The translations under genes were made by a program, and so were the position numbers. The notes under the pieces were generated by a model. The model was not told the DNA's origin, did no database searches, and saw only the letters and a program-made list of their open reading frames with translations. DNA of 64,000 bases from CAVSUZ01 sp963834715 (GTDB lineage: Bacteria > Pseudomonadota > Alphaproteobacteria > Acetobacterales > Acetobacteraceae). Shown here in pieces: positions 25,913-34,796 of this stretch; positions within the stretch are counted from its first letter, which is position 1, and each line of letters opens with the position of its first letter. The stretch spans positions 496,001-560,000 of the forward strand of contig CAWIDE010000033.1 in NCBI GenBank assembly GCA_963834715.1. The letters are read 5' to 3'.

Positions 25913-26801
25913 ATTCGCCTCTCCCTGTGGGAGAGGCCGGCGCGAAGCGCCGGGTGAGGGTCGCGCCCCCCTCCACCACCGCATCCACGCCTGGGACGGC
26001 CTGAAGCTGGCAGCCCTGGAATGGGATCGCGGCTCCCAACGCCTCCCACTACTCTGCCTGCCCGGGATCGTGCGCACCGGCTGGGACTTCGAGGGGATGG
26101 CGAAAACCTGCGGCCACGGCCGCCGGGTCGTCGCGGTTGATTACCCCGGCCGCGGCAACTCCGGCCGGGCACGTCGCATCGCACGATACCGCCCGGAAGC
26201 CTGCCTCCGCGACATCCTAGATGTCTGCGCCGCCCTCCACCTCCACCGGGTCATCGCCATCGGCACCAGCTTCGGTGGCCTTCTCGCCATGGGCATAGCT
26301 ATGCTGCGCCCAACCTTAATCGCCGCGGCCATCCTCAACGACATCGGCCCCGAAATCGGCCAATCCGGCTCCGGCTTCGTCTGCAAGTTCGTGGGCCACG
26401 ACCCCGCTTTCGCCACCCTCGAGGAATGCGTCGCGTTCCTGAAGACCAACCTGCCCCCGCTCTCTTTCCAGACCGACGATGAATGGCGCCACATGACCTC
26501 CCACACCTACGCACCCGCTGAGGACGGACTCTGGCATCCCGTCTGGGACACGCGCATCGCGCAACTGCTGGACGAACCCATGCCGGATCTCTGGCCCCTG
26601 TTCCACGCGCTTGACCCCTACCCCGTCTTGCTGACCCGCGGTCTGGTCAGCGACATCCTGCTGCCCCAGACAGTTGAGCGCATGCGCCAACGACGGCCCG
26701 ACATGCCAGTTGTGGAAATCCCCGATATCGGCCACGCACCAACCCTGGAGGAGCCACAATGCGTCGCCGCCATCTCGACATTCCTGGAGCAGGTGAGGTG
26801 A
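25902..26801 (+). CDS. Alpha/beta hydrolase
   Basis: A 299-residue cytoplasmic hydrolase. The nucleophile is Ser in GTSFGG; the oxyanion-side motif is LPGIVRTGWDF; the histidine is in DIGHAPTLEEP. The family covers esterases and lactonases, so the substrate is open. The ATG overlaps the slt stop. Residues 5-22 (ASPCGRGRREAPGEGRAP) are encoded by a palindromic REP-like repeat inserted between the start codon and the domain. No other in-frame start lies before the domain. It overlaps pgpA by four bases. Confidence 0.85.
   Translation: MTAEFASPCGRGRREAPGEGRAPLHHRIHAWDGLKLAALEWDRGSQRLPLLCLPGIVRTGWDFEGMAKTCGHGRRVVAVDYPGRGNSGRARRIARYRPEACLRDILDVCAALHLHRVIAIGTSFGGLLAMGIAMLRPTLIAAAILNDIGPEIGQSGSGFVCKFVGHDPAFATLEECVAFLKTNLPPLSFQTDDEWRHMTSHTYAPAEDGLWHPVWDTRIAQLLDEPMPDLWPLFHALDPYPVLLTRGLVSDILLPQTVERMRQRRPDMPVVEIPDIGHAPTLEEPQCVAAISTFLEQVR
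25916..25966. repeat. Palindromic REP-like repeat (family R1), copy 1, inside a coding region
   Basis: CCTCTCCCTGTGGGAGAGG followed by GGCGCGAAGCGCC and GGGTGAGGG: two hairpins and a conserved tail. Other copies are at 30528, 40655 and, in variant form, 48528. Here it is translated as part of the alpha/beta hydrolase N-terminus. Confidence 0.85.
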
Positions 26802-27250
26802 AGAAGGCCCGCCTCCTCGCTAGCGGCTTCGGCATCGGCCGCATACCTGTCGCCCCCGGCACCGCCGCGTCCGCTCTTGCCCTCGGTCTGGGTGCCGGAC
26901 TGCTCGCCGCCCGCCCGCCGGCCCTCGCCACCGCCGCCGTGACCGCCAGCCTGGGCGGTTTCGCAGCACTTCGCAACGCCCGCATCGAGGGCGACCCCGG
27001 CTGGGTGGTCATTGACGAAATCGCCGGCCAGTGGATCACCCTGCTCGGCCTGCAACGCCCTACTCTCGCCGGTCTCGCCGCCGCCTTCAGCCTGTTCCGG
27101 CTCCTGGACATCACCAAACTCGGCCCCGTTGGTTGGGCCGACCGCCAGGGCGGCGTCTTCGGCATCATGGCCGACGACATAATCGCAGGAGCCCTTGCCG
27201 GCGCCCTGCTTTGGGGCATCCGCTGGCGCTGGCCCACGCTGCTCGCGTGA
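26798..27250 (+). CDS. pgpA: Phosphatidylglycerophosphatase A
   Basis: Inner-membrane lipid phosphatase converting phosphatidylglycerophosphate to phosphatidylglycerol. I choose GTG 26798, which overlaps the hydrolase stop (GTGA); ATG 26759 would overlap by 43 bp. Motifs: GFGIGRIPVAPGTAAS at the N-terminus, the acidic VIDEIAGQW, and GGVFGIMADDIIAG near the C-terminus. The length of about 150 residues is normal. Probably translated from a slt-hydrolase-pgpA operon. Confidence 0.9.
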   Translation: MKKARLLASGFGIGRIPVAPGTAASALALGLGAGLLAARPPALATAAVTASLGGFAALRNARIEGDPGWVVIDEIAGQWITLLGLQRPTLAGLAAAFSLFRLLDITKLGPVGWADRQGGVFGIMADDIIAGALAGALLWGIRWRWPTLLA

Positions 27251-27505
27251 ACCGGCAACGAACTGCCTGGAAGAATTCGTTCCCGAGCGGCACGGCGGAC
27301 GAACCTGGAACCGGTGGGCGAGCGCGGGATAAGGTCGCTCGAAACCAACGTCTTGTTCTCTCTTGCCCGCAAGCCAGAAACGTTAAGCGCCGAAACTATA
27401 CAGCCTGAGCTGTCAGTAAAAACTGACTGAAGTATTTCATCCCCCGCTCGCAGCTCACCCCGGTATCCTGGAATCCTCGGCCCACTCAAAAGGAGGAATC
27501 AGGGC

Positions 27506-28318
27506 ATGCCACTGAAAAAGAAACCTTTACATAGGCACAAAATCCGGCGCTACGGCTGGGTACCGGATCTGCCGGATGCACGGGATCAGATGTATGCGGC
27601 ACCGATGCCCGCCGCCGCATTGCCGCCGAGTATGGACCTGCGCCCCCAATGTCCGGTGATCTACGACCAGGGCCAGCTTGGAAGCTGCACCGGCAATGCG
27701 ATCGCCGGCGCCGTACAGTTCGAGCGAATGAAGCAGAACCTGGCCCACAACTTCATCCCCTCGCGGCTTTTCATCTACTACAACGAACGGGTGATCGAAG
27801 AGACGGTGAGCACCGACAGTGGGGCACAGATCCGCGATGGCATCAAGGTTGTTGCCAATCAAGGTGTACCGCCGGAAGATCCCGACTGGCCCTACGATAT
27901 CAGCAAATTCGCCCAACAACCGCCGCAATCGGCGTATCAGGACGCACTCAGTGACCGCACCGTGCAGTATCAGCGTGTAGTGCAAAACCTGAACCAATTT
28001 AAGGGATGCCTCGCCTCGGGTTTCCCGTTTGTGTTCGGCTTTACCGTTTATGATAGCTTTGAGAGCGATCAGGTGGCGCAAACCGGTGTTGTTCCGATGC
28101 CCGCGCCGGACGAAAACGTACTTGGCGGCCACGCGGTTATGGCTGTTGGTTATGATGACAGCCAGCAGCGGTTTATCGTGCGCAATTCGTGGGGCGAGAC
28201 CTGGGGAATGCAGGGTTATTTCACGATGCCGTACGCCTACCTCACCGACCCACACCTGGCGAGCGACTTCTGGACCATCCGCCTGGTGCAAGCTGATACC
28301 GCAGGGAACGTGTCCTGA
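27506..28318 (+). CDS. Papain-like C1 family cysteine peptidase
   Basis: A 270-residue C1A-type protease without a signal peptide and with a short basic N-terminus. The oxyanion Gln and catalytic Cys are in DQGQLGSCTGNA, the His in VLGGHAVMAVGYDD, and the Asn in VRNSWGETWGMQGYF; all are intact. A strong aggagg site precedes ATG 27506. Prokaryotic C1 peptidases of this type are poorly characterised. The convergent gene 128 bp downstream encodes a chagasin-type inhibitor of exactly this class, implying a protease-inhibitor pair. Confidence 0.9.
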   Translation: MPLKKKPLHRHKIRRYGWVPDLPDARDQMYAAPMPAAALPPSMDLRPQCPVIYDQGQLGSCTGNAIAGAVQFERMKQNLAHNFIPSRLFIYYNERVIEETVSTDSGAQIRDGIKVVANQGVPPEDPDWPYDISKFAQQPPQSAYQDALSDRTVQYQRVVQNLNQFKGCLASGFPFVFGFTVYDSFESDQVAQTGVVPMPAPDENVLGGHAVMAVGYDDSQQRFIVRNSWGETWGMQGYFTMPYAYLTDPHLASDFWTIRLVQADTAGNVS

Positions 28319-28327
28319 CATGACTTG

Positions 28328-28383
28328 GTCCGTGGGCCTTGCGCCCACGGACTTCTACCGGCCAGCCTTTTCGGCTGACGGCC
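28328..28383 (+). terminator. Tandem hairpins after the C1 peptidase gene
   Basis: The first hairpin has a perfect 10-bp stem GTCCGTGGGC / GCCCACGGAC with a five-base loop at 28328-28352. A second, GGCCAGCC-TTTT-CGGCTGacGGCC, follows at 28360-28383. They lie 10 bp after the stop and before the convergent inhibitor gene. Confidence 0.75.
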
Positions 28384-28397
28384 GTTGAGTATTGGTG

Positions 28398-28446
28398 TCG
28401 CGCGCGGCCCCCTCCACATGAGGTCAAGCCTAATGCCGCGCGGCAT
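28398..28446 (-). repeat. Stop-codon-associated repeat (family R2), copy 1
   Basis: Read on the minus strand it begins right at the chagasin stop with the perfect palindrome ATGCCGCGCGGCAT, then TAGGCTTGACCTCATG and a GC-rich tail. Copies 2 and 3 are at 54674 and 55890. Confidence 0.75.
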
Positions 28447-28763
28447 TACTTCCCCCGCACCTGCACAGTAGCAGCGAACGACTGCGCCGGCGGCACGTTC
28501 TCGAAGGGCCGGCGATACACCAGGCGCAATTCGCAAACCCCCGGCTGTGCTGCTTGCAGCGTCCACGTGTGCTCGCCGCTGGCACCCGGCCGGTTCGCCG
28601 CCGCGGTATAAGTATCACCCACAACGGCACAGGCCGGGCCGAGATCTGCCGCGAACTGCCAACGAAAACCCGTGCTCGGGTTCTCCGGCAATCGCAGCTC
28701 GATGACCTGGCCGACGGGGACGCCCACGGTCTGGCCAGCGGCTGCTTGATTGAGCGTAATCAA
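28446..28763 (-). CDS. Chagasin-type inhibitor of papain-like proteases (I42), 5' end abutting an IS
   Basis: A 105-residue immunoglobulin-fold protein. The three inhibitor loops are recognisable: NPSTGFRW (family NPTTG), GASGEHTW (GxxG) and VYRRPFE (RPW/F). It would block C1 peptidases such as the one encoded convergently. The only available start is TTG 28763, seven bases from the IS1380 end, because the insertion replaced everything upstream including any ribosome site, promoter or signal peptide. Expression is therefore doubtful. Confidence 0.85.
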   Translation of the reverse strand: MITLNQAAAGQTVGVPVGQVIELRLPENPSTGFRWQFAADLGPACAVVGDTYTAAANRPGASGEHTWTLQAAQPGVCELRLVYRRPFENVPPAQSFAATVQVRGK

Positions 28764-28770
28764 CAGCTAG

Positions 28771-30391
28771 CCTGTCTTATTCATCGCATAGCAGGGATTC
28801 GTCGGCGGGTGTCGCGTAAGGTGGTGATTGTGACTTACGAATTGGGTGCCTGACGCCATCCGAATCGCAATCTCACCGGTGCCACACCCGCCATGCACGA
28901 GGATACGACCGAGCCGTTCGCATTGCCAGCCGTTGCAGGCAAGAAAGTCACCGCGGCATTCGATGGCGGACGGATCACGTCAGATGGCGGCGTCATCTTG
29001 CTGGCGCGGGCGGAACGACGTCTGGGCATCTGTAATCGACTGGCGGCGGAGATTGCCGATCATCGCGATCCAGGCCGGATCGTGCATCAGCTGAGTGACA
29101 TCCTGCGTGCGCGCATTCTGGCGATCGCCTGCGGCTACGAGGACGCCGACGACCTCGATCACCTGCGCCGCGACCCGGCCTTCAAACTGGCTTGCGGCAA
29201 GCTGCCCGCCAGCGGCCGCGATTTGTGCTCGCAGCCGACCATGTCGCGGTGGGAGAACGCCCCCAGCCTGCGCGAGATCATCCGAATGATGCGGGCGATG
29301 ATTGGCCTCTACTGCGCCAGCTATGCAGTGCCGCCAGAGGCGGTCACGCTTGATATCGACGACACCGTGGACGTGGTGCATGGATATCAGCAGTCTGTCG
29401 TTGTTCAATGCCCATTACAACGAGCGCTGCTTTCTACCGATCCATATCTATGACACTGCCACGGCGCGGCCGGTGGCGGTGCTGCTGCGGCCCGGCAAAA
29501 CCCCATCGGGGAAGGAAGTCCGCCGTCACCTGCGGCGCCTGCTGCGCGAGATCAGACGGCATTGGCCGAACACGCGCATCACCATCCGCGGTGACAGCCA
29601 TTACGGCCGACCAGAGGTGATGGACTGGTGCGAAGCGGAGGGTATTCGCTACGTCTTCGGCCTGTCCGGCAACGACGTGCTGCACCGCCTGGTCGAGCCG
29701 GCAGCTGACGACGTTCGTGTCCGTCGCGCCGAAGCCGATTCCCCGCTGCTGCGGCGCTACACCGAAACACAGTATCGGGCCAAATCCTGGTCGCGTTCGC
29801 GTCGTATCGCGGCCCGCATCGAGGCGTCCACTCTCGGCCTCGACATCCGCTTCGTGGTCAGCAACATCACCACGGGCAGCGCTGAGTGGCTGTATGATAC
29901 GCTTTATTGTGAGCGCGGCCAGGCGGAAAACCTGATCAAACTTCACAAGAGCCAACTTGCCTCCGACCGCACCTCATGTCGGGCACCGCTTGCCAATCAG
30001 ATGCGGCTCATCCTTCACACCGCAGCTTATTGGCTGTTACTCAACGTGCGCGACGGCATCCCCAAGGCACACGCGCTGACCACCGCCGAGTTCACCACCA
30101 TTCGGCTGCGGCTGATGAAGGTCGCTGCACGGGTAATCGAGACCGCTTCCCGTGTGCGCGTCGCTTTCGCTGCCTCCTGCCCTGAGGCAGCATTGTTCCG
30201 CGACCTCGCCCACAGCTTGGTGCCGGCCGCTCCATAGACCGCGGGGCAGGCGCCCCGTCGAACCCGTTTCCCATCAACCCCAACCAACAATCCGGTCCGA
30301 TCGCGATGAAACAGGCGCAACGGCCGAGGCTGCCCGAATTCGCGGCGGTGCGACTCAGCCATTTTTCACAGCGCTTGGTGAATAGGAGCGG
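28771..30391 (+). mobile_element. IS1380-family insertion sequence with CTAG target duplication
   Basis: The element is 1,621 bp long. Ends are imperfect inverted repeats: CCTGTCTTATTCA at the left, and CCGCTCCTATTCA as the reverse complement of the right end. Identical CTAG tetramers flank it at 28767-28770 and 30392-30395, a target-site duplication of the size expected for this family. It carries one transposase gene, frameshifted. Insertion was just upstream of the chagasin-type gene. Confidence 0.9.
28893..30237 (+). pseudogene. IS1380-family DDE transposase, frameshifted
   Basis: The first half starts MHEDTTEPFALPAVAGKKV and includes FDGGRITSDGGVILLA and the first catalytic Asp region VTLDIDDTVD. 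At about 29394 one extra base shifts the frame; the second half resumes as LSLFNAHYNERCFLP. It continues through IRGDSHYGRPEVMDWCE (second Asp) and YDTLYCERGQAENLIK (catalytic Glu) to RDLAHSLVPAAP. All three DDE residues exist across the two frames, so the element may have been active until recently. Confidence 0.88.
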
Positions 30392-30527
30392 CTAGGCTCC
30401 TTCGATGTCGGCTGGGTCTCGCCCGCAAACCCGTGTGCGAGAGCACCGCCGCAACCATATGGTATCAGGCAAGCCAGGCGGGAATTTCTCGACCTCCCGC
30501 CTTGTTGGCCAAGAGCCAACGTCCTTC

Positions 30528-30602
30528 ACCTCTCCCGGTCGCGGGAGAGACCTGCCCTCGGGCTACGACCCGAGGGTCGGCGCGAAGCGCCGGGTGAGGG
30601 CG
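30528..30602. repeat. Palindromic REP-like repeat (family R1), copy 2, long form
   Basis: CCTCTCCCGGTCGCGGGAGAG, then an additional palindrome CCCTCGGGCTACGACCCGAGGG, then GGCGCGAAGCGCCGGGTGAGGG. It lies in non-coding DNA directly after the SpoU relic's 3' end. The 130 bp between the IS end and this repeat contain nothing recognisable. Confidence 0.85.
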
Positions 30603-30996
30603 AACAACACAATCGCCCCAGCCTTCGCCACGTTCAGCGAGTTGCCATCCCCAGCATCGGTATCGCAACCGCCTCCTCCGCGCACGTTACCACCTCCGTC
30701 GATACCCCCGACATCTCCCCACCAAAAACCAGCACTGCCGGAAACCGCGGCTGCAACGCCTCGGGCCTCACCCCGCCCTCAGTCAGCTCCACCACGCCAA
30801 CCCACCTCCCCTCCGCCTTCGCCGCTCGCACAACTTCCGCCGCGTCCTCTGCCTGCTCCCACGGCACCCAGCGCTGCGTCCCGGCCGCAGCCCGCACCAG
30901 CTTGCGCTTTCGCAGCATCACCGGCTCAAAGCACCCCATGTTCATTCGTCTCGACCTCGACGAATCCGGCCGGTTCAAGCGTGGCTCTCCCGTCAC
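30600..30996 (-). pseudogene. SpoU/TrmH-type RNA 2'-O-methyltransferase, truncated and frameshifted
   Basis: The remaining part reads VMLRKRKLVRAAAGTQRWVPWE, ...WVGVVELTEGG, then the SAM-knot motif FPAVLVFGGEMSGVS and IPMLGMA. There a missing base at about 30640 breaks the final motif; the other phase continues SLNVAKAGAIVLF, completing the family signature. The N-terminal third is absent. The IS1380 insertion is 200 bp away. Confidence 0.8.
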
Positions 30997-31129
30997 TCAG
31001 GAGCCGCTCATTTCCGACTACCACGTCGAACTCCACACGCCCGAGGCCCCATGCAAGCCCTGGCCCGGAAACCTGCACTGCCGACGCCCACTACACAAAG
31101 CCTTCCTCCCAATGGTACATCCGCCAACA

Positions 31130-31505
31130 AACCCAAATTCGCAATCAAGTTAGAACTCATCAAACGCACCGACACCGGCCTTAAGATCGGTTTCTGCAAA
31201 ATCAACCGCCTCCTTACCGCTTATCTCGGCCATAACAAAATCACCGTGTCAGTAGAATCGCAAGGAACCTACTGGGACACGATCCTCGACCTCGACGCAT
31301 GCCCGAAGCGCCTTGCCGCCGGATATGTCTGCGGCTTCTGCCCGGCAGAACGCCGCCCGGTTTCCCATCCCCCGAAGCCCTCTGGCGCGACCACCTCTTC
31401 GAGCCATTCCTCGAATGGATAAACAACGACCTGGCGAAGGCAAACGCAATCTCTATTACCGGCACACCCGACTGGATCGGCTCCGCGCGGCTCATAACCA
31501 GATAA
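31130..31505 (+). pseudogene. Relic of a hypothetical protein
   Basis: Two overlapping frames give coherent text: KPKFAIKLELIKRTDTGLKIG then TYWDTILDLDACPKRLAAGYV in one, and LWRDHLFEPFLEWINNDLA then KANAISITGTPDWIGSARLI in another, with the join near 31340-31370. The C-terminal phrase resembles conserved hypothetical proteins I cannot name. No start codon with a ribosome site is present. Confidence 0.5.
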
Positions 31506-31593
31506 ACTCTCTCCGCCACTCTCGGTCTCAACTTGGTGGCCCTCGGCGTCGGCCTTAAAACCAATCCCCCGCCCCCGCCAGGAAGCAAGCACA

Positions 31594-32882
31594 ATGACCA
31601 CCCCGTCCGTCACCCTGTTTCTCTGGTTACTTGGCCTCGGACTCTTCTTCGGCCTGGCCTTCGAGGAGTTTCACGCCCGGGCCGGGCAGAACCGCCCAGG
31701 CGGCGTGCGCAGTTTTCCCCTCCTCGCCCTCGCCGGCGCACTGCTTTACCTGCTCGACCCGGTTCGACTGGCCGCGTTCACCGGCGGTCTCTTGGTGCTC
31801 GGCGCCTGGCTGGTCGGTTATTATTGGCACCACGCCGCCGAGCCCGAGGCCGAAGGAGTACCGGACGCCAGCCTGATGGTGCCGATCTGCAACGTGCTGG
31901 CCTACTTGCTCGGACCCGTGGCGGTGGCCGGCCCCCCTGGCTGGCGGTCGGCCTGACCGTAACCTCCGTCCTGCTACTCACAGCACGCGAGCGTCTGCAC
32001 AACCTGGCACGAGGCCTCGACACCGAGGAAATCGTCACCGCAGGCAAATTCCTGCTGCTGACCGGCTTCGTACTGCCCCTGCTGCCGGACAAGCCGGTAA
32101 CGGCACTCACCGAAATTACACCCCGCCAAGTGTGGTTGGCCATACTGGCCGTTTGCACCATTTCCTACGCCTATTACCTGCTGCAACGCTATGTCGCGCC
32201 ATCCGGTGCCAAGCCCTTGATAGCGGTGCTTGGCGGGTTCTATTCCTCGACCGCGACCACAATCGTACTCGCCCGCTACGCACGCGCCGCCTCAAGAACG
32301 ACCGCCGACCCAGCGGCCGGCGCCGAGGCGGCCACTGGAATAATTCTCGCCACAGCGGTCATGTATCTGCGTCTCTTGGTAGTCATTTTCATCTTCAACC
32401 GTGCACTCGCGACGGCCGTGGCCCCGGCCCTGACTGGCCCGGCACTCCTCGGCATCGTTATCGGCGCGGGTTGGTGGTGGATGCACGCCGGAGCGAGCCA
32501 AACCACCGAAACGCCCCGCCAGTGGCCTGGAAACCCGCTCGATCTCGGCGTGGCCGCCATTTTTGCCGTTCTATTCGTGGCCATTTCCATCGCCGCATCA
32601 TGGGCGCAGACCCGCTTCGGAGCGATCGGAATTTACGGACTGGCTGGCCTCGTCGGGATCACAGACATCGATCCGTTCGTACTCAGCCTTGCCCAGCACA
32701 GCACCCCTCAACTATCCAGTTCCGTCGAAGCCGGGGCAGTCATCATTGCGGCATCGTCCAACAATCTGGTCAAGGCTTTCTACGCGATCGCCTACTCTGG
32801 CGGGCACATGGGTATGGTGCCCATCGCAACGTTGGGGACGCTCGCCTTCGGCGCAATCACCGCCGTCCTCATGATCCGATGA
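31594..32882 (+). CDS. MgtC/SapB-DUF4010 family membrane protein, frameshifted in a C-run
   Basis: The N-terminal MgtC-like part starts at ATG 31594 (MTTPSVTLFLWLLGLGLFFGLAFEE is split here for brevity: helix one is LFLWLLGLGLFFGLA). It runs to VAVAG, where a run of seven C at about 31931-31937 shifts the frame. LAVGLTVTSVLLL onward is read in the next phase to 32882, with the DUF4010 helices and GITDIDPFVLSLAQ and SSNNLVKAFYAIAYSGG. The family is linked to magnesium or turgor homeostasis; the exact role is unknown. Confidence 0.82.
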
Positions 32883-33293
32883 GTTGCACGCAGCCCGTGG
32901 CCTCCCGCCCGCTCACCACCGCACCCCCATTGCGCACGATTGGCACCCGCTTAATCCGGTGTCGCGCGAAAAGATCGGCAATCTCCGGCACGCTCGCATC
33001 CTCCCGCGCGGTGATTGCGCACGTCACCATCAGATCGCGCGCACGCGTGTCGTCAACCCGAATGTAATCGACAAACTGAGGGCCAACCAGGTGCGTTTCA
33101 TCGAATTCTCCGCACCGAACGGAAGTATCAGGTCGCCCTCACTGATAATGCATATCACCCGGCCACGCTCATCGCAAACCGGTGCGGCACTGATCCCATG
33201 ATCGCCCAGCAGTTGAGCGACTTTCGGCACGGAATCATCCGGCCTGTCGGTGATCACGTCGCGCGCCATAATGTCGCCCGCGGCCAGTGCCAT
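32869..33293 (-). pseudogene. Two-CBS-domain protein, frameshifted
   Basis: The start ATG 33293 has gaggagg upstream. The first CBS domain reads AAGDIMARDVITDRPDDS, then GISAAPVCDERGRVICIISEGDL. Near 33080 the frame is lost, and the second CBS domain continues in another phase as VDDTRARDLMVT, ITAREDASVPEIADLFARH and RIKRVPIVRNG. The end degenerates (REATGCVQLIGS) and runs into the 3' end of the MgtC-like gene. CBS domains bind adenosyl ligands. It follows the intact CBS gene on this strand. Confidence 0.78.
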
Positions 33294-33306
33294 CTGCCCC
33301 TCCTCA

Positions 33307-33720
33307 TCAAATTCGTTCCCAAAGCCCGGTTTCTTCATCCAGCCGGTCCTGCTCCAACCCACGAAAATCCCCAGTGGAGACGATGCCGATCGCGCGCCCG
33401 TCCTCGACCACCGGAACATGTCGGAACCCACCATCCCGCATCAGCCGCAGCGCCTCGATCGCGGTCGCGCGCCGTTCCATGCAACACGGGCCGGGCGTCA
33501 TCACCTCCGAAAGCCTGGTGGTCCGGTGATCCGCGCGCCCCGCAAGGCACCGCACCGCATCCCGCCCGGTAAAGATGCCCACCAGCTCGCCGTCACGCTC
33601 AACGAGCACCGCGCCGATCCGCTTCTCGTGCATCACGGCGCACGCCTCCTGCACCGTGCCCTCCGGCCCCATAGTCACCGGCTTCCTGTTACGCACAATC
33701 TCGGACATCTGACGGTTCAT
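33307..33720 (-). CDS. CBS-pair domain protein
   Basis: An intact 137-residue protein starting MNRQMSEIVRNRKPVTMG, with gaggagcgg upstream. CBS1 spans about residues 5-60 (MHEKRIGAVLVERDGELVGIFTGRD). CBS2 spans about 70-130 (RLMRDGGFRHVPVVEDGRAIGIVSTGD, abbreviated here to HVPVVEDGRAIGIVS). Such stand-alone CBS pairs bind AMP or ATP and regulate partners. Its partner is unknown, and the neighbouring second CBS gene is broken. Confidence 0.85.
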   Translation of the reverse strand: MNRQMSEIVRNRKPVTMGPEGTVQEACAVMHEKRIGAVLVERDGELVGIFTGRDAVRCLAGRADHRTTRLSEVMTPGPCCMERRATAIEALRLMRDGGFRHVPVVEDGRAIGIVSTGDFRGLEQDRLDEETGLWERI

Positions 33721-33841
33721 GGCCTCCGCTCCTCCTCTCAAACACGGTATCCGAGCACAGATTCCAGCACCGCACTTTGATTCAGGTCAATGTCCGCCGC
33801 CTTGAGATACGGCTCCAATCCGCTGGCAAAGGGGAACCACC

Positions 33842-34688
33842 ATGAAGCTGCAAGATGTAATGATGATTGTGTGGACGATCCCGCAGGCTGCCAGAAGGCC
33901 GTGGATCTCGCCATCAACATTTCTCTTACCCATGACGCGCACCTGACCGCGTTTTGCCCGCTCGAGACCATGATCATCGACGGACCGCAGGCAGTGGTCG
34001 GGACCTACCCGGAGCTATTCATGATCCACTCCGCTGCGCCCGACGCCCTCGAACCCCCGCCGCCGCGGCACCGCTGGAGCAAAAGTTCCGCAACAACATT
34101 CAACGCAGCGGAGTGAACGGAACCTGGCAAACCTGCCGCGGCGTGACCTCGCCGGAAACAGTCCGGAGTGTCCGCGCAACCGACCTGGTCGTGATGGCGC
34201 AGCCCGACCCCAGGTCACTCGGCGCCCTGCGCTCCCACCTCCTGCTCGAGGATCTCCTGATAAGTGCCGGGCGCCCCTTGTTGCTCGTCCCCTACGCCGG
34301 CACTTTTACAAGCCTCGGACGCAATGTCCTCATCGGCTGGGACGGCAACCGAGAGGCCACCCGCGCCCCTCCACGACGCACTGCTGCTGCTAGAAGCCCA
34401 AGGCCCAGATCACCCTCCTGACGGTCGAGCGAGCGCACGCGAGCGAACCCCAGATCGACCAGCCGTTTGTCTGACACCTCGAGCGCCACGGCATGATCGT
34501 CACGCCCGCACCGTCCGTGACGAACAATTTCGGACTCCGACGCAATCCTCAACTACGGCGCAGATGCCGGGACTGACCTTCTGGTCATCGGCGGGCTATG
34601 GACACTCCCGCGTCCGCGGGTCCTGCTTGGAGGTGTGACACGCGACCTCCTCGACCACACAACGGTGCCGGTGCTCATCTTGCGCTAG
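33842..34688 (+). pseudogene. Universal stress protein (tandem UspA) with several frameshifts
   Basis: Fragments in all three frames line up in order: MKLQDVMMIV, DDPAGCQKAVDLAINISLTHDAHL (first Usp domain start), VSPETVRSVRATDLVVMAQP-like text around 34150-34200, GRPLLLVPYAGTF and GRNVLIGWDGNREATRA (second domain start), then LLVIGGYGHSR near 34590 and TRDLLDHTTVPVLI before the stop at 34688. The double Usp architecture is clear. At least three indels make it a pseudogene. Confidence 0.8.
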
Positions 34689-34735
34689 CCTAAACATGCG
34701 CAGCGGTATCCCGCGCGGGGACCCTCGCCGCCACA

Positions 34736-34764
34736 TTGACGCCCCTCCCCAGCGCCACTTATCA
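34736..34764 (+). promoter_or_regulatory. Candidate sigma-70 promoter for the lactate permease gene
   Basis: TTGACG, a 17-bp spacer, then TTATCA at 34759-34764. It lies 33 bp upstream of the permease start. The match is good, but no experimental evidence can be given. Confidence 0.55.
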
Positions 34765-34796
34765 TCTTATTAGAGAAAAAATTCGGGAAACGGCCC

